Assembly: GCA_905480085.1 (NCBI GenBank)
Contig: CAJQPD010000273.1
Location: 1-5,564, forward strand
DNA from: an uncultured Acidimicrobiia bacterium
GTDB taxonomy: Bacteria > Actinomycetota > Acidimicrobiia > Spongiisociales > JAENVV01
DNA: 5,564 bases
Direction: 5' to 3'
Shown here: one piece after another, positions 1 through 5,564 of the stretch
How the letters are laid out: each line of letters opens with the position of its first letter
Numbering within the stretch: position 1 is the stretch's first letter
Notes under the pieces: generated by a model
Databases searched by the model: none
Told to the model about the DNA's origin: nothing
Seen by the model: the letters and a program-made list of their open reading frames with translations, nothing else
Translations under genes and position numbers: made by a program

Positions 1-1151
1 GCTCGATCTTGTACGGGTTCAGCGTGTTTGTCACCGATCACGCCGCCGGGGCCGATTTCTCGACCACCGTACTCTCCCTTGGCATCACGGGGGCCGGGAT
101 TGCCTCGGCTCTCGTGGCCAGACCGCTTGGTCGGTATATGGACGAACACGGGGTTCGTGGTGTCATCGTCGTCGGGTCTGCCCTGGCATGTGCGGGGATG
201 GTGGCGTTTTCTTTTTCTACCGAACCGTGGCAGGTGTTCGCCGCCTGGTGGGTGCTCATAGGTCCGGCCACCGCGGCGGTCTACTACGAACCGTCCATGG
301 TCGGCATCGCTCGATGGATCGCTCCGATCAGCCAACCGAAGGCATTTGGGGCGTTGACACTGATTGGCGGTCTGGCGGGGGCGATCTTCATTCCGTTGAC
401 CGAACGGTTGGTATCGGCTTTCGGCTGGCGGCCGACGGCGCAGATCCTTGGAGTTGCCATCTTCCTCACAGCCCTGATCGCCGGATGGTTGGCTATTCCG
501 GGCGGGACCGGAGCGTTTGGGGCGCACGCCAGTCCGATCCCGGCCGGCATCCGTTCTTTGCTCGCCGACCGTCGGTTTGTGTACTTCACGCTGGCCCTGC
601 TGCTCGCCTATCTGTCCGTGCAGGGCCTGGTTGCCCATCGCGTCGATCGATTTACCGAAGCGGGATTTCCCCTATCAGTGGTCGCGCTGTGGGCGGGCCT
701 CGCCTCGGTGATTTCCATGCCAGGACGCTATGTTGCCCCGCTGCTGGTCGGCCGGATTCGGGCCACCGTGATGACGGGAGGAGTTTTCGGGGTGCTGGCG
801 ATTGCCATACTCGTCGCGATACCAGGCAGTTCAAGCGTTTCGATGGTTGGCCACTTTGTCCTGTTCGGGATTGCGTTCGGCGCCATCACACCCTTGCGAG
901 CCATGGTGATGACCAAATGGTATGCGGGAAGCGAGTACGGAGAGATCTCGGGTACGCAGTCGTCGGTGATCTTCTTCGTGGCTGCATTCGGTGCCACGGT
1001 TGTTGGCCTTGCCAGAGATCTGACCGGCTCGTATGTCCCCGTTCTTCTGGCGCTCACCGGTGCCGTTGGCCTGGCGGCCCTTCTGACTGTTGCGGCGGGG
1101 CGGGCCGACGATCGACTCCAAGAAGACAGATCCATGGAAAACCGGGTCTGA
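1..1151 (+). CDS. MFS transporter, 5'-truncated by the window edge
   Basis: This is an inner-membrane secondary transporter of the major facilitator superfamily. The reading frame is open to the left edge (codons from base 3). The TTG at 9-11 lies inside what looks like the end of helix 1 (LYGFSVFV), so the true start is probably some 20-40 codons upstream. Counting from that TTG, about eleven hydrophobic helices are visible, near residues 20-42, 50-70, 76-97, 112-130, 144-163, 189-208, 220-240, 253-272, 278-300, 312-334 and 341-363. A central cytoplasmic loop lies at about 164-188. The loop after helix 2 (ARPLGRYMDEHGVR, 37-50) fits MFS motif A. The segment RWIAPISQPKAFGA followed by a GWR at 139-141 recalls the monocarboxylate/oxalate-formate branch of MFS, but the substrate cannot be read from sequence. 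The C-terminus is short, charged and cytoplasmic. The next gene starts 17 nt downstream, so the two are probably co-transcribed. Confidence 0.9.
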   Translation, partial: SILYGFSVFVTDHAAGADFSTTVLSLGITGAGIASALVARPLGRYMDEHGVRGVIVVGSALACAGMVAFSFSTEPWQVFAAWWVLIGPATAAVYYEPSMVGIARWIAPISQPKAFGALTLIGGLAGAIFIPLTERLVSAFGWRPTAQILGVAIFLTALIAGWLAIPGGTGAFGAHASPIPAGIRSLLADRRFVYFTLALLLAYLSVQGLVAHRVDRFTEAGFPLSVVALWAGLASVISMPGRYVAPLLVGRIRATVMTGGVFGVLAIAILVAIPGSSSVSMVGHFVLFGIAFGAITPLRAMVMTKWYAGSEYGEISGTQSSVIFFVAAFGATVVGLARDLTGSYVPVLLALTGAVGLAALLTVAAGRADDRLQEDRSMENRV

Positions 1152-1168
1152 CCTGCCAGGATGCGCGC

Positions 1169-1849
1169 ATGGCAGGTGTCGGCACTCTCAACGAGAAGTC
1201 ATTGCACGCCCAGTTGAAGCAGTGGTACTCCGAACCGGGCGATCAGTTTGAGGTACCGCTTGATGGTTTCTTCATTGACATGGTGCGCGGCGATGAACTG
1301 ATCGAGATCCAAACCCGCAATTTCTCGGCCATGCGTTCCAAGTTGGATCGACTCACTGAGGACTATTCGGTCACCGTTGTGCATCCGATCGCCGTTACGA
1401 AATGGTTGAACAAGCTCAGTGAACCTCCATCGAAGCCTCGTCGGTCTCCGAAGCGAGGTAGCATTTTTGATGTGTTTGGCGAGGTCGTCTACCTCCCACA
1501 TCTCATTAACCGGCCGAACCTGACCATTGAAGTGGTTCTCATAGAGGAACAGGAGGACCGGGCGTTTGATGCGAATAAAGAACGTCGCCGGCGGCGAGGC
1601 TGGGTGACGCAAGAGCGGCGTCTCCTCCAGGTCCTCGAAACCCATCGGTTCGAGTCGGTGGGCGATTTTGTCGACTTGCTTCCTGCTCTCCCTGGAGAAT
1701 TCACGACGTCAGATCTCGCCGAGCGGGCTTCCGTGTCGCGAAGGTCCGCCCAACAGGCCGCCTATTGCCTTCGAAAGATGAATGCGATCACCATCACCGG
1801 AAAGCAAGGTAACGCGACGGTCTACAAGATCACCCCGGACCGGACCTGA
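1169..1849 (+). CDS. PD-(D/E)XK nuclease-like protein with C-terminal winged helix (putative)
   Basis: This is a soluble protein of 226 residues with no signal peptide or membrane segment. The ATG at 1169 is preceded by AGGA (1158-1161) with a 7-nt spacer, which supports this start. The same frame stays open far upstream, but there it only reads through the transporter gene. Residues 1-80 look like a restriction-endonuclease-type fold: a helix with E9 (NEKSLHAQLK), a hairpin with D37 (GFFIDMVRG) and then a strand LIEIQT with E46-x-Q48. The D-x8-E-x-Q spacing is compatible with a PD-(D/E)XK site in which Gln replaces Lys. Residues 88-150 are basic, including an Arg run (139-143) ending in RRRRRGW. 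Residues 178-221 (TSDLAERASVSRRSAQQAAY and following) resemble a winged helix-turn-helix. I infer a DNA-binding, possibly nucleolytic protein. Activity, target and family name are unknown, and a catalytically dead regulator is possible. Confidence 0.8.
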   Translation: MAGVGTLNEKSLHAQLKQWYSEPGDQFEVPLDGFFIDMVRGDELIEIQTRNFSAMRSKLDRLTEDYSVTVVHPIAVTKWLNKLSEPPSKPRRSPKRGSIFDVFGEVVYLPHLINRPNLTIEVVLIEEQEDRAFDANKERRRRRGWVTQERRLLQVLETHRFESVGDFVDLLPALPGEFTTSDLAERASVSRRSAQQAAYCLRKMNAITITGKQGNATVYKITPDRT

Positions 1850-1870
1850 CCTGACTGTGGTCCAGTCTGG

Positions 1871-3472
1871 CTAGAAATTGGCCTTGGCCTCCTCGTCGTC
1901 GGTCGCCCAGGCGGCGTCTTCTGGATGACTGTACGACTCGTGCCCGGGGGAACCGTCCTTCAGCACCGAGGGAGGAACCGCCTTGTCTGGGTTGGTGAAC
2001 ACCTCGAACCCCTGAGCTGCTTCTTCGGCCGTTCCATGGAACGAGAATGCCCTTTCGAACACTTCCACCCCTTCGGCGTCTTCGATGGCTCGGTCAAAGA
2101 ACGGGTCGGTGGGAGGGTCTGCCGCACGGGAGGGGGCCGGAGACGGGATGGCTTTGAGATGGAGGGCAAACCAATCGCCAGCTAGTTCGCCCACCTTCGC
2201 AAGCGTGCCTGGCTCTTCGAAGAGGTGGGTGGCGCCGTCTACCACGATCAAGTCGCTTTCACAGCGAATCTCTGCCAAGGCATCGGTATTGAGCTTGAGT
2301 ACGGTCTGGTCGTTGCCTCCCACAATCAGGCGCGTCGGCGAAGTCACCTGTCTGAGTCGTTCTGCGGCGAGGTCAGGTCGACCACCGCGTGAAACGATGG
2401 CCGCGATTCTCATTTCCGGTTCGGTAGCCGCCCACAAAGCGGCGGCCGCGCCCGTGCTTGCCCCGAAGTAGCCGATGGGCAGTCGGTGAGTGTCAGGTTG
2501 TGAAGTGAGCCAGTTGGTGGCGGCCACGAGTCGGGTTCCCAGGAGTTCAATGTCGAAAACGTTGTTGCGGTCCTGCTCCTCTTCGGCTGTCAAGAGGTCA
2601 AACAGCAAAGTGGTGAATCCGGCCCTATTGAGGCTTTCGGCGACGAAACGGTTCCGGCGGCTCAGGCGGCTACTGCCGCTTCCGTGGGCGAACACTATGA
2701 CGCCGAGGGATTGTGCGGGCGAGGTGAGCTGCCCCTCAAGGGTGACGGGTCCGGCCGGAATCTGAATCTCTTGGAACTGGTTGGTGGTCTTCAAAGCAGC
2801 CGGGTCACTCGGTCTGCTTGTAGAGGCCGATGGGTCCCTGTTGCGATCGAGGCAGGCGAGTACCTCGGTGTCGGGTATTTGGGAGAAGTCTTCGTACCAT
2901 TGGCCAATTGACCGAAAGTCCGACGGTGTCTCCAGGCAGATGAATTCGTCGGCAATGTCTTTCAGGTCGAGCGTCCAGCCGGGTGGGGCAACCGGCACCG
3001 CCAGCACGATGCGGGAGGCCCCATGAGCCTTGGCGACCTGACAGGCGGCCCGTGCGGTGGAACCTGTTGCAATTCCATCATCAACTACGACGGCAACGCG
3101 ACCCTCAAGAGGAAGCCGCGGCCAAACATCGCGTAGGCGATGGTTCCGTCGTTCAAGTTCGGCCCGTTCGTGAGCTTCCACAGTGGCGAACTCCTGGCTG
3201 GTCACGGCTGCCATATCGACAATCGCGGAGTTGACGATTCGGATCCCATCCTCACCGACGGCTCCCATCCCTACTTCCGGTTGAAAGGGTACGCCTAGCT
3301 TGCGTACCACGATGACGTCGAGCGGGGCGTTGAGTCGCTGGGCGACTTCAAATGCGACCGGAACGCCCCCTCGGGGCAGGCCAACGATAACGAGGTCTTG
3401 GTATCGGAGGTGCTCTAGCTGAGTGGCGAGCTGTTTGCCCGCCTCAGATCGGTTGTTGAATGGAACCCGCAT
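1871..3472 (-). CDS. Phosphoribosyltransferase / dienelactone hydrolase-like fusion with acidic C-terminal tail
   Basis: This is a cytosolic protein of 533 residues in three parts. Residues 1-215 are a type I phosphoribosyltransferase of the COG1926 kind: GLPRGGVPVAFEVAQRL (31-47) forms the N-terminal substrate loop and VVVDDGIATGSTA (128-140) is the PRPP-binding motif with D131-D132. Residues of about 232-440 are an alpha/beta-hydrolase related to dienelactone hydrolase: HGSG (263-266) is the oxyanion region, GASTG (337-341) carries nucleophile S339, and D388 and H416 complete a plausible triad. True dienelactone hydrolases use Cys, so a Ser esterase is more likely. Residues 441-533 are a Pro-rich linker and an acidic tail I do not recognise. 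The same two-domain order occurs in M. tuberculosis Rv0571c, a DosR-regulon protein of unknown reaction. The ATG is supported by GAGGAG 7 nt upstream. The acceptor base and ester substrate are unknown, and the gene ends tail-to-tail with the nuclease-like gene. Confidence 0.92.
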   Translation of the reverse strand: MRVPFNNRSEAGKQLATQLEHLRYQDLVIVGLPRGGVPVAFEVAQRLNAPLDVIVVRKLGVPFQPEVGMGAVGEDGIRIVNSAIVDMAAVTSQEFATVEAHERAELERRNHRLRDVWPRLPLEGRVAVVVDDGIATGSTARAACQVAKAHGASRIVLAVPVAPPGWTLDLKDIADEFICLETPSDFRSIGQWYEDFSQIPDTEVLACLDRNRDPSASTSRPSDPAALKTTNQFQEIQIPAGPVTLEGQLTSPAQSLGVIVFAHGSGSSRLSRRNRFVAESLNRAGFTTLLFDLLTAEEEQDRNNVFDIELLGTRLVAATNWLTSQPDTHRLPIGYFGASTGAAAALWAATEPEMRIAAIVSRGGRPDLAAERLRQVTSPTRLIVGGNDQTVLKLNTDALAEIRCESDLIVVDGATHLFEEPGTLAKVGELAGDWFALHLKAIPSPAPSRAADPPTDPFFDRAIEDAEGVEVFERAFSFHGTAEEAAQGFEVFTNPDKAVPPSVLKDGSPGHESYSHPEDAAWATDDEEAKANF

Positions 3473-3479
3473 GATTCAA

Positions 3480-3485
3480 CTCCTC
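3480..3485 (-). promoter_or_regulatory. Strong Shine-Dalgarno site of the phosphoribosyltransferase-hydrolase gene
   Basis: Read on the minus strand, GAGGAG lies 7 nt upstream of the ATG at 3472. It is the best ribosome binding site in the window and fixes the start of the fusion protein, so initiation does not depend on coupling to the damaged gene upstream. Confidence 0.8.
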
Positions 3486-3528
3486 TCATGGCATCTGTAA
3501 TCGTCTCGCTTCGTCGGCTGATGTGCCA

Positions 3529-3542
3529 GGGCCAATTGCCCC
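3529..3542. promoter_or_regulatory. Imperfect 14-nt palindrome, possible operator upstream of the phosphoribosyltransferase-hydrolase gene
   Basis: GGGCCAATTGCCCC is symmetric at six of seven base pairs and lies 56-69 nt upstream of the downstream ATG, in the only non-coding gap (3473-3563) of the minus-strand block. Its GGG-N-C-N-WW-N-G-N-CCC layout matches the core of the mycobacterial DosR box (GGGACTWWAGTCCC) at 10 of 14 positions. A poor -10-like sequence (TTACAGAT, minus strand, 3500-3493) lies between it and the gene. That the site regulates anything is inference. Palindromes of this size also arise by chance in GC-rich gaps. Confidence 0.25.
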
Positions 3543-3563
3543 GACCGGGGAGGTGCGGACGGT

Positions 3564-4182
3564 TCAGTGGGACCGAATGCCGACGCGGGTCTTGTTGACG
3601 GTCGAGGCGAGAATCAACTGAGCCGCGTAGTAGAGCGGTAACCCGATCAGCTTGTTCTCCGGGCCGGGAGCGACAAACCGGTGACGAGCCACCGCAAGAT
3701 CTGAGAGATAAAACAGCGCCGCTCCGGCGTAGATGACGAGATTCGACGAACCGGCGACTGCCACGAGCGTGACGGAAATGATTCGCCCGTAGCCGAGGAC
3801 CGGACTTGGGAGGCGGCTAGCGACCCGCCAAAGCAGTCAGCGGCGTGCCGCCAGGAATGCCAAGACGGCTATCGCCGCTACGGGAACCACCACGAAGAGG
3901 TTGACTCCGGTGGCGTTGGCAAGATGGGTGGTCGCGAACGCCACAACACAGACCAGGAGTTGGCCTTCGGATACGAGCACCACATCCCCGAGGAACGACA
4001 GGCAAGGGCCCACCAGAATCAGGGTGCCCGGCAGGCGCCGGCGATGGCAGACCAGATGAACCCGAGCGAGGCCAGGGTTTTGAACACGATCAGAGTCGGT
4101 TGGTCAGCTTTTCGACAACGAGCAGCCCAATGAGGTCGAACCCGGCGAGTAGGACCGGAGTGGCGACGGAGGCTGAACTCAC
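3564..4182 (-). pseudogene. Degenerate YhhN/TMEM86 family (lysoplasmalogenase-like) membrane protein gene
   Basis: Joining three frame-broken pieces gives a hydrophobic protein of about 206 residues, near the usual YhhN length. Piece 1 starts with GTG at 4182, contains LLAGFDLIGLLVVEKLTNRL and hits TGA at 4090-4092. Piece 2 continues one base back with LIVFKTLASLGFIWSAIAG and hits TGA at 4019-4021. Piece 3, again shifted by -1, contains TLILVGPCLSFLGDVVLV and ATTHLANATGVNLFVVVPVA, then meets an in-frame TGA at 3837-3839 after AARR. The same frame resumes as LLWRVASRLPSPVLGYGRII, then ALFYLSDLAVARHRFV and PLYYAAQLILAS, ending at 3564. Family hallmarks are the GD pair in FLGD, the SD pair in FYLSD and the PLYYAAQ helix. 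Intact members are multi-helix membrane proteins, and some hydrolyse the vinyl-ether bond of lysoplasmalogens. Two single-base losses plus one nonsense change suggest a dead gene. Sequencing error could explain the shifts less easily than all three lesions. Confidence 0.8.
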
Positions 4183-5345
4183 GACACCGCGGAAAGGGCG
4201 GTTCGCCACGCATCCGAAGCCGGGTCCATAAGGCTCATGTGGTCTACGTCGTCATACTCGTGATAGACCACCGGATCTCCCGCTTCGCGGGCCGCCCGGG
4301 TATACGCCTGGCTTTGCTCGACAGGTACGCTCGTATCGGCTGTTCCGTGGGCAATGATTTGATTGATGCCGACCGGCAAGAAGTCGATCGGCGAAGCGGC
4401 GCGGTACACGTTGGTATGTGTCTGAGCCGTGGCGAGAAAATCGTCGACGATCCCGTCGCTCAATGATCGTGCCTTAACGAGGTCAGTGACGGGAGCGAGA
4501 CCAATCACGTCTGTGGCCCGCACGAGTGGGTCGGACCCCGGCGAGTTGGTTGGTCGGCCGGCACGGGCACCCGCCCACAGGGCAAGCTGTCCTCCGGCAG
4601 AATGACCGACCAGAACCACCCTGGATAGGTCCAGGTCATGCTCGATTGACAATTCAGCAAGGTGATCGATTGCCTGAGCGACATCGAAACCGGTGTTTGG
4701 CCACCCGCCTCCGCTGCTCAATCGTCGGTATTCGATGTTCCAGGTCGCCCATCCTGATCGGGTGGCGTCGATGGCAAGCCGGTCCATGAGGTCCCGGGTC
4801 CATTGTGGGCGCCAGAATCCGCCGTGGATGAACACCATGACGGGGCTCGCCGGGCCAGGCACCCGCAGGTCGCCTATCTGCTCGGGTTCTTGTCCATAGG
4901 CGATGGTCGTGGCCGGCATCGCCAGGTGGCCGGCCAGGTGGAAGATGGCGTCGCGATATCCATCGACGCCGCGCCCGTAGATCGTGTATTCGCAGGCCGG
5001 ACCAATGACCGAATTGGCCCGCCACGGTTCCCGTTCCTTGATGTTGGATATGTGTATTTCGACGCTCGGCACGGTGGCGTCGAGCAGGGCGTCGTGAAGC
5101 GCATATGAGTAGTGGGTGAGTGCCCCGGGGTTGATGACAATGCCATCGGCCCCCCGTTGTTGGATGGCGTCGATCAGGTCGCCCTCATGGTTTGATTGCA
5201 TCGCGTCGAGTTCACAGTCGACTGATCCTGCCCAATCCCGGCACTGCTTCTCAACATCGGACAGTGTGGTTGTCCCGTACGTTTCGGTGTCGCGATAGCC
5301 GAGGCGATTCAGATTTGGACCATTGATAAGCAGTATCTTTGCCAT
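4179..5345 (-). CDS. aroQ: Type II 3-dehydroquinate dehydratase (AroQ) fused to an alpha/beta-hydrolase
   Basis: One uninterrupted 388-residue cytosolic chain. Residues 1-141 are a full-length type II dehydroquinase, which converts 3-dehydroquinate to 3-dehydroshikimate in aromatic biosynthesis or quinate use. Expected active-site positions are present: N11 in NGPNLNRLG, R18, Y23 in the flexible lid, N72 in INPGALTHYSYAL, H78, E96 and H98 in EIHISN, and R105/R109 in REPWR. GRGVDGYRDAI (124-134) is the family's C-terminal motif. From about 146 (AYGQEPEQIGDLRVPG) a second enzyme begins with almost no linker: oxyanion motif HGGFW (174-178), EYRR (205-208), nucleophile elbow GHSAGG (247-252, S249), then D337 and H369 as plausible acid and base. 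The HGGFW motif recalls kynurenine formamidase and BD-FAE-type esterases, but the substrate is unknown. The ATG has a modest GAGAG 4 nt upstream. The gene lies 27 nt after the preceding one, and its stop overlaps the GTG of the YhhN pseudogene. Confidence 0.93.
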   Translation of the reverse strand: MAKILLINGPNLNRLGYRDTETYGTTTLSDVEKQCRDWAGSVDCELDAMQSNHEGDLIDAIQQRGADGIVINPGALTHYSYALHDALLDATVPSVEIHISNIKEREPWRANSVIGPACEYTIYGRGVDGYRDAIFHLAGHLAMPATTIAYGQEPEQIGDLRVPGPASPVMVFIHGGFWRPQWTRDLMDRLAIDATRSGWATWNIEYRRLSSGGGWPNTGFDVAQAIDHLAELSIEHDLDLSRVVLVGHSAGGQLALWAGARAGRPTNSPGSDPLVRATDVIGLAPVTDLVKARSLSDGIVDDFLATAQTHTNVYRAASPIDFLPVGINQIIAHGTADTSVPVEQSQAYTRAAREAGDPVVYHEYDDVDHMSLMDPASDAWRTALSAVS

Positions 5346-5372
5346 GTCACTCTCGGATGCTGATTCTCAAGC

Positions 5373-5564
5373 CTAACGGCCCGCGGGCTGATGGTTGGGG
5401 ACGAGGAGAGTTGCCTGGGTGATCAGATCCGCCGGGAGCGCCAGATCGAACAAGTCGAGCCGTCTCGTCAATTCGGCGATCACCTGGCCAGCCACGTCTG
5501 GCGGGTTGATCGGGCGATGGTCGGCGAGCGCTCCGGTCACCCCGGGTTCCCAGGTCAGGTCCAG
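5373..5564 (-). CDS. C-terminal end of an unrecognised protein, 5'-truncated by the window edge
   Basis: Read on the minus strand from the right edge, 63 codons stay open to a TAG at 5373-5375. The C-terminus includes DHRPINPPDVAGQVIAELTR and then RLDLFDLALPADLITQATLL. Codon use looks normal for the window (third positions are mostly G or C) and the composition is that of a soluble helical protein, so this is probably a real gene end. I cannot assign a family. It lies 27 nt upstream of the AroQ-hydrolase gene on the same strand, which suggests an operon whose first gene or genes are outside the window. Confidence 0.6.
   Translation of the reverse strand: MDLTWEPGVTGALADHRPINPPDVAGQVIAELTRRLDLFDLALPADLITQATLLVPNHQPAGR

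Noticed and set aside
188..1168. A long plus-strand open frame running through the transporter region into the nuclease-like gene, suggesting a 553-residue protein
   Set aside because: The first two thirds are a shifted reading of the transporter gene, rich in Arg, Gly, Cys and His with no domain sense. The transporter frame gives clear membrane helices, and a good start with AGGA exists at 1169.
1853..1867. Inverted repeat GACTG-tggtc-CAGTC between the convergent genes, possible bidirectional terminator
   Set aside because: The stem is only 5 bp with a 5-nt loop and no T-tract follows on either strand, so it cannot be supported as an intrinsic terminator.
3539..3550. CCCCGACCGGGG hairpin after the YhhN remnant, possible terminator
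   Set aside because: Four base pairs with a tight loop and no T-run. It overlaps the candidate palindrome and is expected by chance in GC-rich sequence.
3564..3764. A 66-residue minus-strand open frame as a complete small membrane protein
   Set aside because: It corresponds to the last helices of YhhN proteins, and the same frame continues upstream past its GTG to the TGA at 3837, so it is the tail of the pseudogene.
3817..4005. A 62-residue minus-strand open frame as a separate small gene
   Set aside because: It overlaps the YhhN remnant in another frame, has Arg/Gly/Pro-rich shadow composition and no ribosome binding site. The YhhN frame in the same stretch shows family motifs.
3564..4182. 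Programmed -1 frameshifting or TGA recoding in the YhhN gene instead of decay
   Set aside because: No slippery heptamer of the X-XXY-YYZ type is seen at either shift, and TGA ends other genes here normally (the transporter, the nuclease-like gene and the AroQ fusion). Three lesions in one gene are more simply decay or sequence error.

Overview
The window is about 5.6 kb of compact, GC-rich (roughly 60% by eye) bacterial chromosome with short intergenic gaps. I see no mobile element, RNA gene or CRISPR array. The GC level, the GTG/TTG starts and the phosphoribosyltransferase-hydrolase fusion (an architecture known from Mycobacterium tuberculosis Rv0571c) suggest an actinobacterium, possibly a little-cultured lineage. 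This placement is inferred, not shown.

Left part, plus strand (1-1849): the 3' end of a major facilitator transporter that begins outside the window is followed 17 nt later by a 226-residue protein. I read that protein as a divergent PD-(D/E)XK nuclease-like domain joined to a C-terminal winged helix. The two probably share a transcript.

Middle and right part, minus strand (5564 down to 1871): in order of transcription, this holds the C-terminal end of an unrecognised gene, then a single 388-residue chain joining a complete type II 3-dehydroquinate dehydratase (AroQ) to a complete alpha/beta-hydrolase. Next comes a degenerate YhhN/TMEM86-type (lysoplasmalogenase family) membrane protein gene whose proposed GTG start overlaps the previous stop codon. 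After a 91-nt gap with a possible operator lies a second fusion protein: a COG1926-type phosphoribosyltransferase, a Ser-type dienelactone-hydrolase-like domain and an unexplained acidic tail. The two blocks converge, with 21 nt between their stop codons.

The most notable points are two different enzyme-hydrolase fusions on the same strand, the YhhN gene that can be followed through three reading-frame breaks (two -1 shifts and one in-frame TGA), and the nuclease-like winged-helix protein whose D-x8-E-x-Q spacing resembles the BglII active site. There is no sign of a defence island or other multi-gene system. The genes look like housekeeping or accessory metabolism and stress functions rather than one pathway.
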